Shown in pieces: positions 7,662 through 14,188 of a stretch of DNA of 32,037 nt. Each line of letters opens with the position of its first letter. Positions within the stretch are counted from its first letter, which is position 1. This stretch comes from Phycisphaerae bacterium (GTDB taxonomy: Bacteria > Planctomycetota > Phycisphaerae > UBA1845). The DNA lies in the NCBI GenBank assembly GCA_020056715.1, contig JAGVHG010000133.1, positions 1 through 32,037 on the forward strand, in the 5' to 3' direction. The notes below the pieces were generated by a model. It worked only from the letters and a program-made list of their open reading frames with translations, was not told the origin of the DNA and made no database searches. The translations under genes and the position numbers were made by a program.

Positions 7662-8984
7662 ATGTTGGGTATCAAGAAAGAAATAGAGCCGCAGCACGGC
7701 GACGACGGTTGGATCGGTCCCGCGCCCTCGATTAAAACCGAGCTTCCCGGTCCCAACGCCAAGGCGTTGATGGAACGCGATGAGAAGTATAGCTCCCCGT
7801 CGTACACGCGCGACGTGCCCTTGGTCGTCCGCCGGGCGATTGGATCGGTGGTCGAGGACGTGGACGGGAATCGGTTTCTCGACTTCGCCGCGGGGATCGC
7901 GGTGTGCGCGACGGGTCACTGCCATCCGAAAGTCGTCGCGGCCATCGAGCACCAGGCCAGGAACCTCATCCACATTTGCGGCAGCGACTTCTACTACCCA
8001 CCCATGGTCGAGTTGATGGAGAAGCTGGCGACGATCGCGCCGGGTACGGAACCCAAGCGCGTGCTGCTTACCAACAGCGGGGCCGAAGCCGTAGAGGCGG
8101 CGTTCAAAGTCGCACGACATCATACCAATCGCAAATGGGTCATCGCTTTTCACGGAGCGTTCCACGGGCGGACCATGGGCGCCCTTTCGCTTACGAGTTC
8201 CAAGGCGCGGCAGAAGGAGCGCTTCGGGCCGCTCGTCCCGATGGTGGCTCACGTGCCCTATGGCGACGTGGAGCGGATCGAGAACGAGCTGTTCAAGCGG
8301 CAGATGTCGCCCAACGAAGTCGCGGCGATTTTCGTCGAGCCGATCCAGGGAGAGGGCGGATACATCCTGCCGCCGCCGACGTTTTTGCCGGACTTGCGGG
8401 CGTTGTGCGACAAATACGACATCCTTTTGGTGTGCGACGAAATCCAATCCGGAGCGGGTCGGACGGGGAAATGGTTCGCATTTGAGCACTTCGGAATCAT
8501 TCCCGACCTGATCCTCATGGCCAAGGGACTTGCCAGCGGAATGCCGCTGGGGGCGGTGATCGCCAATGCGAAGATCATGGATTGGCCGCCGGGGGCGCAG
8601 GGTAGCACGTTCGGAGGCAACCCGGTCTGTTGCGCCGCGGCCATCGCCACCTTGGAATTGATCGAGAACGGCTACATGGCCAACGCCGCAAAGCTTGGAA
8701 AGCGCGTGCTGGCCGAATTGAGCGAGATCGCCGAACGACGAAAGTTTTTGACCGGCGTCCGCGGACTGGGACTGATGTGCGGGATCGACGTGGTGAATCG
8801 CAAAACGGGCAAGGGCGATCCCAAGCTCCGCGAGAAGTTGCTGCGAACGACGTTTGAGCGCGGACTCATTCTGCTGCCCTGCGGAGAAAACGGCATCCGC
8901 TTCTGCCCACCGCTGTGCATTAACGAAACGCAACTCGACGTCGGACTGAAGCTCTTCGATGAAAGCGCGGCTATGGTCGGTTAA
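7662..8984 (+). CDS. Class III PLP-dependent aminotransferase (acetylornithine/4-aminobutyrate aminotransferase family)
   Basis: 440-residue fold-type I PLP enzyme. Motifs: VEDVDGNRFLDFAAGIAV, TNSGAEAVEAAFKVAR (137-152, phosphate binding), FHGAFHGRTMGALSLT, the CDEIQSGAGRTGK block with the cofactor-binding Asp259, MAKGLASGMPLGA with the Schiff-base Lys288 and GSTFGGNPVCCAAA. The N-terminal extension IKTELPGPNAK matches the branch annotated as acetylornithine aminotransferase family, which also includes archaeal broad-range aminotransferases and amino-acid racemases, so the substrate is open. AGGAGG at 7652-7657, four bases before the ATG, fixes the start. A 191-base leader separates it from thyX; no arginine or GABA genes are nearby. 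Confidence 0.9.
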   Translation: MLGIKKEIEPQHGDDGWIGPAPSIKTELPGPNAKALMERDEKYSSPSYTRDVPLVVRRAIGSVVEDVDGNRFLDFAAGIAVCATGHCHPKVVAAIEHQARNLIHICGSDFYYPPMVELMEKLATIAPGTEPKRVLLTNSGAEAVEAAFKVARHHTNRKWVIAFHGAFHGRTMGALSLTSSKARQKERFGPLVPMVAHVPYGDVERIENELFKRQMSPNEVAAIFVEPIQGEGGYILPPPTFLPDLRALCDKYDILLVCDEIQSGAGRTGKWFAFEHFGIIPDLILMAKGLASGMPLGAVIANAKIMDWPPGAQGSTFGGNPVCCAAAIATLELIENGYMANAAKLGKRVLAELSEIAERRKFLTGVRGLGLMCGIDVVNRKTGKGDPKLREKLLRTTFERGLILLPCGENGIRFCPPLCINETQLDVGLKLFDESAAMVG

Positions 8985-8988
8985 GCAA

Positions 8989-9061
8989 ATGTCGGATGTC
9001 GGAAGTGCGATGTCGGACGTGAAAATATTCGGATGCGTGCTAGCTGGTTTACATCCGACAT
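8989..9061. repeat. ATGTCGGA/TCCGACAT repeat cluster after the aminotransferase gene
   Basis: ATGTCGGATGT at 8989-8999 is a perfect inverted partner of ACATCCGACAT at 9051-9061. Further partial copies (ATGTCGGA, ATGTCGGAC, ACATCCGCCAT) lie between and just after, up to about 9080. It starts 5 bases after the stop codon at 8984. This opens the 351-base gene-free gap 8985-9335; between here and 9255 I see nothing else I can name. Confidence 0.7.
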
Positions 9062-9254
9062 CCACCATCTCACATCCGCCATCGGCTTGGCGCTGTGGAG
9101 TAGCCCGTCCATTCCTTGGAGTGGGTAATCCATTCCCAGGCGGGGACGGTCCGCTCCCAGGGCCGAAATGCCGTTTTTGGTCGAAAACCGCGTTTTCCGG
9201 GGCGTGGAGCCGGTAGACCGGCTTGCCGGTGGTTGTGGGATGGAAAACGCCGAA

Positions 9255-9336
9255 ATCAGAACCGCGACAGGCATGGAGCGGTCAAACGGTCGTGAGCGAA
9301 CAGGGATGACCGCTCGTTGGCACTCGCGGTTCTGAT
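9255..9336. repeat. Long nested inverted repeat (82-base hairpin)
   Basis: A perfect 13-bp outer arm, ATCAGAACCGCGA at 9255-9267, pairs with TCGCGGTTCTGAT at 9324-9336. Inside it GAGCGGTCA (starting about 9275) pairs with TGACCGCTC (about 9312-9320). The right end touches the stop codon of the minus-strand zinc-ribbon gene. It could be a transcript-end structure for that gene or a small palindromic repeat element. No T-run follows on the minus strand, so I do not call it a terminator. Confidence 0.75.
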
Positions 9337-9491
9337 CACGGTTCAGTGGTGGAAACGGGTCCGCTCGAAACCATGTGCCGTCGCCCGCACTCCGGGCATT
9401 GGTCACCGGTAAGGCCGATCAGCAGGTACCCGCAATGGATACATGCGACCGGGTGCGGCGGACGGCCCACGCGACGAACTAGCCGAAGCAT
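9336..9491 (-). CDS. Small zinc-ribbon protein (51 aa)
   Basis: A 51-residue protein starting MLRLVRRVGRPPHPVA and carrying CIHCGYLLIGLTGDQCPECG (residues 17-36), two CxxC knuckles 12 residues apart that should bind one zinc ion. This CxxCGYxLxGL...CPECG pattern is, to my knowledge, very frequent in planctomycete proteins, usually as a module in longer proteins, and its function is not known. A purine-rich GAGGGTGG stretch precedes the ATG. It lies downstream of the ACT-domain gene on the same strand, 45 bases after its stop. Its very small size is the main reason for doubt, but the motif is far too ordered for chance. Confidence 0.75.
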   Translation of the reverse strand: MLRLVRRVGRPPHPVACIHCGYLLIGLTGDQCPECGRRHMVSSGPVSTTEP

Positions 9492-9508
9492 CGCCACCCT
9501 CACCCCAA

Positions 9509-9531
9509 CCCTCTCCCTGGGAGGGAGAGGG
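9509..9531. repeat. CCCTCTCCCT/AGGGAGAGGG palindrome
   Basis: A 10-bp stem, CCCTCTCCCT at 9509-9518 with AGGGAGAGGG at 9522-9531, has a 3-base loop. It lies between the ACT-domain gene and the zinc-ribbon gene. An 11-base piece of it (AGGGAGAGGGG) recurs at 20087-20097 between gcvT and gcvH, so it may be a genome-wide palindromic repeat. Confidence 0.7.
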
Positions 9532-9536
9532 GGTTC

Positions 9537-9995
9537 CTAACGCCGGTTGTTGACCGGGGCCGGGCGGCGGAGCTTGATCTTCATGTCACGCCGGGGGCTT
9601 TTGTTGCCTTCGAGGACTTTGGTCGCCTTCTTGATGTCCGGGACTTTCAGCACCACCACGGTCTTGCCGCCCACTGCGCCGCCGGTGCAATACATATAGC
9701 TGACGGCAATGTGCGAGTCGGCCAAGCGCTCGCAAAGGTCGGCCGCGGCGCCGGGTCGGTTCGACAGCGTGACCGCGAGAACGTCCGTCTCGGCCATGGG
9801 GATGTTCAGCCGGCTCAGGACGGGCCTGGCCGCGGCGGGATCATCCACGACCATTCGCAGGACCCCGTGCTCCATCGAATCCATCATGGCGATGTTGGTC
9901 ATGTTGACCTTGGCCTTGGCCAGCTCGCGGAAGATTTGCGACAGGACGCCCGGCTTATTGACCAGGAAAATGGAAAACTGCACACATTTTTCCAT
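9537..9995 (-). CDS. Tandem ACT-domain protein
   Basis: 152-residue protein made of two ACT domains and a basic tail. The first (about 3-70) shows FSIFLVNKPGVLSQIFRELA with NMTNIAMMD; the second (about 72-140) shows VLAVTLSNRPGAAADLCERLAD with ISYMYC-like VSYMYCTGG. ACT domains bind amino acids or other small ligands and regulate enzymes or transcription; with no catalytic domain, this is probably a free-standing sensor or regulatory subunit. The ATG at 9995 is preferred because GGAG lies just upstream; an ATG at 10007 would add four residues. The partner protein cannot be told from context. Confidence 0.85.
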   Translation of the reverse strand: MEKCVQFSIFLVNKPGVLSQIFRELAKAKVNMTNIAMMDSMEHGVLRMVVDDPAAARPVLSRLNIPMAETDVLAVTLSNRPGAAADLCERLADSHIAVSYMYCTGGAVGGKTVVVLKVPDIKKATKVLEGNKSPRRDMKIKLRRPAPVNNRR

Positions 9996-10119
9996 CGGAT
10001 TCTCCATTGTTGAGTGACACGGATCTGGCGCGATCTCGCCCCTTGCAAACAAGGTTTAGCACGCCGGTTCATTACATTCCAGCCGGACGGTACGGTCCCA
10101 TCGCCGCTCGGACGGCTAC

Positions 10120-10148
10120 AGTATAGTCGGTCGCCGCCTGTGCGGAAA
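10120..10148 (-). promoter_or_regulatory. Candidate promoter for the ACT-domain gene
   Basis: On the minus strand TATACT (10120-10125) is a good -10 box. The best -35 at 17-base spacing (10143-10148, TTTCCG) is poor. The position, about 120 bases before the start at 9995 and downstream of prfA, would give the gene its own transcript. Confidence 0.3.
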
Positions 10149-10176
10149 GGTGTCCGGGCAGACCAGGCTTCGCGGA

Positions 10177-11283
10177 TCATAGGTTCTTCAACCGCTGTTC
10201 CTTGTCGTACGTCTGCAAGCCCTCGATGAGCTGATCCAGGTCGCCTTGCATAATCCGGTCGAGGCAATAGAGATCGAGATTTATGCGATGGTCCGTCAGA
10301 CGATTTTGCGGGAAGTTGTAGGTGCGGATGCGCTGCGAGCGGTCGCCGCTGCCGATCATCGATTTTCGGGCGCTGTCGCGTTGGGTGTTGACCGTCTGCT
10401 GCTGGGCGTCGAACAAGCGGGTCAGCATGATCCGTCGGGCCTTGGCGCGGTTCTTGTGCTGGCTCTTCTCGTCACGCATGGAGACGGTGATGCCGGTGGC
10501 CTTGTGCATCAGGCGGATCGCCGAGGACACCTTGTTGACGTTCTGCCCGCCGGGCCCGCCGGCGCGGGAGATGAACTCCTCAACATCCTGATCCCAGTTG
10601 ACCTCGATGTTGATTTCTTCCGGCTCCGGCAACACGGCCACGGTCGCGGCGGAGGTGTGAATGCGGCCTTGGGCTTCGGTCTGCGGTACACGTTGCACGC
10701 GGTGCCCGCCGCCCTCGTAGCCCAGCAACCGATACACCTCCGGCCCTTTCACGCTCATGGTGACGTCCTTTAAGCCGCCCAATTCCGATCCGCTCTGGTC
10801 GAGGACTTCCACGGAAAAACGCTTTTTTTCGCAATACCGCAAATACATCTCGTACAGGTCGCGAGCAAAGAGGGCGGCCTCGTCGCCGCCCGTACCCGCG
10901 CGGATTTCCAGGATGATCGAGCTAATGGCCGCGTCGTCGTCGCTGACCATCGACGATTTCAGCTCTTCGAGCATCGAGTCGTGCTTCGCCTGTAACTCCT
11001 CGACTTCCGATTCGGCAAGCTCACGCAGATCGCGGTCCTGACTGCGGTCGTCGATGATGGCCTTGGTTTGTTGAAGCTCGGTGCGCACCTTGCGGAACTT
11101 TCGGTAGGGATCCACAAGACGGCGCATGCGTCCAAGCTCTTTGGTGATGACGATGGTCTTGGCGGAATTGGAGGCGACGGCCGGATCGCCAAGCTCCTCG
11201 TGAAGCGCGTCAAACCGGTCGCTCAACTCTTGCAGCTTGGCGATCAGCCGATCGTCGATCTCTTGTTGGACTTCTTGCACCAT
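10177..11283 (-). CDS. prfA: Peptide chain release factor 1
   Basis: 368-residue class I release factor that reads UAA/UAG and triggers peptide release on the ribosome. The GGQ motif is at 245-247 ([12 protein letters not shown]). The stop-codon-reading PxT motif is PQT at 200-202 ([15 protein letters not shown]), where E. coli RF1 has PAT; PxT rather than SPF identifies RF1, not RF2. [14 protein letters not shown] (126-139) is the usual domain-2 block. rpmE lies 168 bases upstream on the same strand, a common pairing, but a terminator-like hairpin separates them. No prmC methyltransferase gene follows. Confidence 0.97.
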   Translation of the reverse strand: MVQEVQQEIDDRLIAKLQELSDRFDALHEELGDPAVASNSAKTIVITKELGRMRRLVDPYRKFRKVRTELQQTKAIIDDRSQDRDLRELAESEVEELQAKHDSMLEELKSSMVSDDDAAISSIILEIRAGTGGDEAALFARDLYEMYLRYCEKKRFSVEVLDQSGSELGGLKDVTMSVKGPEVYRLLGYEGGGHRVQRVPQTEAQGRIHTSAATVAVLPEPEEINIEVNWDQDVEEFISRAGGPGGQNVNKVSSAIRLMHKATGITVSMRDEKSQHKNRAKARRIMLTRLFDAQQQTVNTQRDSARKSMIGSGDRSQRIRTYNFPQNRLTDHRINLDLYCLDRIMQGDLDQLIEGLQTYDKEQRLKNL

Positions 11284-11385
11284 GTTCTGCTTGTTCCCGA
11301 GCCGCGGGCTTTAGCCAGCGCGACCCTGCCCAACTCCATCGGACAAACCACACCCCCGTCCGCAACGAATCAGCGCACAGAGTTC

Positions 11386-11434
11386 CGAAAAAGAACCACG
11401 CGCAGGACCGATCGCTCGGCCGCCGCGCGTGGTT
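11386..11434 (-). terminator. Rho-independent terminator after rpmE
   Basis: Read on the minus strand, AACCACGCGC (from 11434 to 11425) pairs perfectly with GCGCGTGGTT (from 11403 to 11394) around a 21-base GC-rich loop, and CTTTTTC follows at once. It begins 17 bases after the rpmE stop codon and lies before prfA, so it would end or attenuate rpmE transcription. Confidence 0.65.
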
Positions 11435-11451
11435 GCTAATGCCGTACGTAC

Positions 11452-11703
11452 CTAACCGCGAGTAGTCTTGGCGGTCTTTTTCTTTTCCGGCTTGGCGAAG
11501 TAATCGCTGCCGAACTTCTTGGTAAACCGATCGACCCGACCCAGCGTGTCAATGTATTTTGCCCCGCCGCCCTTGAAATACGGATGGCACGCGGAGCAAA
11601 TCTCGATCTTGATCTCCGGGACGGTGCTTCGCGTTTGCCAGGTCTCCCCGCAGCCGCAGTGAACCTTGCAATCCATGTATTTGGGGTGAATGCTTTTTTT
11701 CAT
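11452..11703 (-). CDS. rpmE: 50S ribosomal protein L31 (zinc-binding type)
   Basis: 83-residue L31 of the large ribosomal subunit. The N-terminus MKKSIHPKYM and TRSTVPEIKIEICSACHPYF are family hallmarks. Cysteines C16, C18, C36 and C39 make this the C+ (zinc-holding) form. The C-terminal Lys-rich tail (EKKKTAKTT) is slightly longer than in E. coli. The ATG at 11703 is chosen over an upstream extension because L31 proteins begin MKx-IHP. Confidence 0.96.
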   Translation of the reverse strand: MKKSIHPKYMDCKVHCGCGETWQTRSTVPEIKIEICSACHPYFKGGGAKYIDTLGRVDRFTKKFGSDYFAKPEKKKTAKTTRG

Positions 11704-11902
11704 CGTTTTTAACCTACCTTCCGCTGGGCCTATTCCAGTCGAGCCTTGTAGTATACCCCCCTCGGTATGCACTTCAAGCCTCCCGATCGCCTTTTTTTCG
11801 ACCGTTTCTGGACGGAGATAACCCACGCTAGGCCCTACGCCGCCACCAACAAAGGGAGAGCAAGGCGAAAAGCAGGTCGGCGTGGTCGGCCCGGCGGGCG
11901 GG

Positions 11903-12661
11903 AAAAGGGGTCGGGAGTCTTATTATGGCTTCCGTGGGCGTCCACGAGGACGTAAAGATGACTCAAGCCCCAAACGCGACGCCATTCGCCGCTGCCAGTT
12001 CGCGTGCCCGTAGGGCGTACCGCGATGCACGCTCTTCCGCAACGCCTCCAACTCCTCGCCGCTCTCGGCGGCATTTACCACCGCCACCCAATTGCGCGGC
12101 GGTTCTACCGGCCACTGATCGGGCGATAGCAGCAGTCCCCCGTCGCCGGATTTCGCTTGTCGGCGGCGCATGAGACTGCACCATGGCCACGCCTCCGCCC
12201 GATCGACCAACCCCGCCCGCAACGCATTCCGCTCGACATATCGGCACACCCGCAGGAGATGATAGTCATCCTGAACCGGAAACGACTTGAACCGGCCCTG
12301 GTAGAGCGGTCCGGTGCCAGCCGTGTGGTGGTTCGCATGCCAGCGCTGCGTGTGCGTCACGGTCAACCAGCGCATGTACTCGGAGAGTTCATCGTCGCGG
12401 CGAGGCCAGAGCACCAGGTGCCAGTGGTTGGGCATCACACAGTAGCACAGCATCCGCACGTCGCAGCGGTGATACGCCTGCTCCAGCACGTGCTCGAACG
12501 CCTCGTAGTCCGCGTCCTTCTCGAAGAGCGTCGCCCGTCCCGCCGCCCGGTTGAGCACGTGGTATACCAGCCCACCCATGGCCTCCCTTGGTCGCCTAGG
12601 CATGGCCGGAAACGTAGCACCGACCTCCCGACATGTCAATCAAAGACTCCCGACCCCTTTT
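11903..12661. mobile_element. RAYT transposase unit with 19-bp perfect inverted repeats
   Basis: AAAAGGGGTCGGGAGTCTT at 11903-11921 and its exact reverse complement at 12643-12661 bracket the transposase gene. The left arm begins 1 base past the gene's stop codon and the right arm lies 39 bases upstream of its start. REP-associated tyrosine transposases are known to lie between copies of the palindromic repeat they are thought to move, so this is probably one complete unit. No clear target duplication is visible outside the arms. Confidence 0.85.
11923..12603 (-). CDS. REP-associated tyrosine transposase (IS200-like Y1 family)
   Basis: 226-residue Y1/HUH single-strand DNA transposase of the RAYT group. 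Motifs: GLVYHVLNRAAGRATLF, the metal-binding HUH triad MPNHWHLVLWP (His60-Trp61-His62) and QGRFKSFPVQDDYHLLRVCRYVERNALRAGLV, where the nucleophile tyrosine and the N-P/A-xRAG block of the family are found. The C-terminus (SSLRPRGRPRKP) is basic. The ATG at 12603 (MPRRPREAMGG) is the likely start; an upstream ATG would add 12 residues. The frame is intact, so it may be active. It nicks single-stranded hairpins rather than making double-strand cuts. Confidence 0.9.
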   Translation of the reverse strand: MPRRPREAMGGLVYHVLNRAAGRATLFEKDADYEAFEHVLEQAYHRCDVRMLCYCVMPNHWHLVLWPRRDDELSEYMRWLTVTHTQRWHANHHTAGTGPLYQGRFKSFPVQDDYHLLRVCRYVERNALRAGLVDRAEAWPWCSLMRRRQAKSGDGGLLLSPDQWPVEPPRNWVAVVNAAESGEELEALRKSVHRGTPYGHANWQRRMASRLGLESSLRPRGRPRKP

Positions 12662-12942
12662 TCTCCCCTAATAATTTGTCATTATCCGGGAGTGATCCGA
12701 ACGGTGGAGATAGCAGCGGCGGCGGTGCCGAAGGTGGCGGGACCGGTGGCACGATTGACGGAGGATGATGAACCGGGCGTAGAGTGGGTTCGCCGGGTGA
12801 CCACTGTTGTGCAATGAGAGCGGTAGGGGCCACTCCGCGAACCATCCCCGTGCACTCTGAAGCGCGGATCGATGGTGCTACGACGCGTCGTTGTGATAAG
12901 TGACGCCCCTCGCATCCCAGCGTGGGCGATGCCGATCCTAAG
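12662..12942. other. Gene-free stretch upstream of the RAYT unit
   Basis: No supported gene. A minus-strand proline-rich frame (12636-12845) passes through the RAYT inverted repeat and has no recognisable domain. I see only GC-rich sequence and a weak AT-rich patch near 12667-12685. Confidence 0.5.
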
Positions 12943-13689
12943 CTATCGTCCGCGGTCGCTCTTGACGGCCAGGCGAGCCGGGGCGCGGGACGGCGATTCG
13001 TGGGCTGCGAGTTGTTGGCTGACCCACTCGTTTTTCGGATCGATCCGGTTCGCCTCCACTAGGTGATGGAACGCGGCCTTGTCGTTGTCATGGCGCATCA
13101 GGAACTGGGCGATGGCGATGTGCGCTTTGGCGTTGTTCGGCTCCATCGTAACCCCTTGCCGATAGCGCAGCAGGGCGGCGTCCAAGTCGCCGCGTTGCTC
13201 ATATTCCTCGGCAAGGAAAATTTGCTGTTTGGCCGACGGGCCGACGAAATCCGCCGCCCATTGGGCGGTCCTCAACGCCTCCTCGAACTGACCCTTGAGT
13301 TCCTGCGCAATGTTGAGACCTTCCAACGAGGCCTGGTGCCCCGGATACTCGTTAATCGCCCGGCGATAGTAGGCCACGGCATTGTCCAGTTCACGGAAAG
13401 CCGCGGCGTGATTGCGTTCGTTGAACTTCTGCTTGGCCACCATCACGCTGCACACGCCGAGATCGTGGAGCGTCTCGACGCGGCGATGGGCCTTGTTCTC
13501 GGCGTTGAGGAGCAAGTACCGTGCCGGGCCGTACTCGCCGTTGAGCATGGCGAGTTGACCCTCGTTGCGAAGCTGGCGATAATTGGGATTGCATCCGCCC
13601 AGCAGCGCGGCCACGATGCAGAAGATCGCCACCGCGAGGAGAGAAACGCCCGACCAGTCGATCCATTGCGAGTCTTTCGCGTGTGTCAT
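12943..13689 (-). CDS. TPR-repeat lipoprotein
   Basis: 248-residue predicted lipoprotein. The N-terminus has a hydrophobic stretch (GVSLLAVAIFCIVAALLGGC) ending in a lipobox with Cys33, so it should be lipid-anchored in a membrane facing the periplasm. The rest is helical with TPR-like units: GQLAMLNGEYGPARYLLLNAE, AAFRELDNAVAYYRRAINEYP, GQFEEALRTAQWAADFV, GDLDAALLRYRQGVTMEP and AFHHLVEANRIDP. TPR proteins are scaffolds, and no partner is suggested here. It is divergent from the phosphoesterase gene at 13793. Confidence 0.82.
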   Translation of the reverse strand: MTHAKDSQWIDWSGVSLLAVAIFCIVAALLGGCNPNYRQLRNEGQLAMLNGEYGPARYLLLNAENKAHRRVETLHDLGVCSVMVAKQKFNERNHAAAFRELDNAVAYYRRAINEYPGHQASLEGLNIAQELKGQFEEALRTAQWAADFVGPSAKQQIFLAEEYEQRGDLDAALLRYRQGVTMEPNNAKAHIAIAQFLMRHDNDKAAFHHLVEANRIDPKNEWVSQQLAAHESPSRAPARLAVKSDRGR

Positions 13690-13764
13690 GTCGAAAACCT
13701 CCGTGACTTCGATATCGTCTTGTACGCAGCCGGACCCGACCGCGTTCGAGTCCTTGGGGGGCAG

Positions 13765-13784
13765 CCCACCTCTCTAGAGGTGGG
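13765..13784 (+). promoter_or_regulatory. Hairpin just before the phosphoesterase start codon
   Basis: CCCACCTCT (13765-13773) and AGAGGTGGG (13776-13784) form a 9-bp stem with a 2-base loop. The right arm includes the only Shine-Dalgarno-like purine stretch (GAGGTGGGG) before the ATG at 13793, so folding would hide it. Whether this controls translation or is only a repeat is open. Confidence 0.5.
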
Positions 13785-13792
13785 GGACACCC

Positions 13793-14173
13793 ATGCCTAG
13801 CCGCTTCGTTATACTACATCATCGGCTGGACTCTGGCGAGCACTGGGACCTAATGCTCGAACGGGGAGAAGTTTTGCTCACCTGGCAGCTTCTGCGTGAG
13901 CCGGTGAACCGCGAAAGCCTCCCCATACCCGCCCGCCGCATCGGCGATCACCGCAAGGCCTACCTCGACTACGAAGGCCCCCTGACCGGTAACCGCGGTA
14001 CCGTTCGCAGGGTCGATTCCGGCAGCCTTGATATTGTCAAGAACACGCCAAAATGCCTCCGGTTAGTCCTGAAAGGCAAGCGGCTAGAAGGATTGTTCAC
14101 ACTGCAAAAAGTCGACTGCGGATGGGTGCTGGAGGCAACCGACGCGAGCGCCGAAACGTCATCGGGGCGGTAG
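13793..14173 (+). CDS. Standalone LigD-type 3'-phosphoesterase domain protein
   Basis: 126-residue protein matching the phosphoesterase domain of the NHEJ ligase LigD, which trims 3' ribonucleotides and phosphates at DNA ends. Seen: RFVILHH near the N-terminus, HWDLMLE (17-23), matching the HYDLRLE metal site of LigD, and HRKAYLDYEGPLTGNRGTV (53-71), where His53 and Tyr57 keep the H-x3-Y spacing of the LigD active site. The arginine of DLRLE is methionine here, as in related standalone proteins I recall. No ligase or polymerase domain is attached. It ends 15 bases from the convergent polX gene, a meaningful neighbour because PolX also repairs DNA ends. Confidence 0.82.
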   Translation: MPSRFVILHHRLDSGEHWDLMLERGEVLLTWQLLREPVNRESLPIPARRIGDHRKAYLDYEGPLTGNRGTVRRVDSGSLDIVKNTPKCLRLVLKGKRLEGLFTLQKVDCGWVLEATDASAETSSGR

Positions 14174-14188
14174 CCCGAAGGTTCGGAG

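Noticed and set aside
7458-9068. 536-residue minus-strand frame opposite the aminotransferase gene
   Set aside because: It is a high-GC antisense shadow; the plus-strand protein has every expected PLP-enzyme motif and a strong ribosome-binding site.
10676-10690. RF1 motif PQT instead of PAT
   Set aside because: The middle residue of PxT varies among RF1 proteins, so it does not suggest altered stop-codon reading.
12636-12845. Proline-rich 69-residue minus-strand frame upstream of the RAYT gene
   Set aside because: It reads through the transposon's inverted repeat and has no domain or start signal; low-complexity GC-rich sequence explains it.
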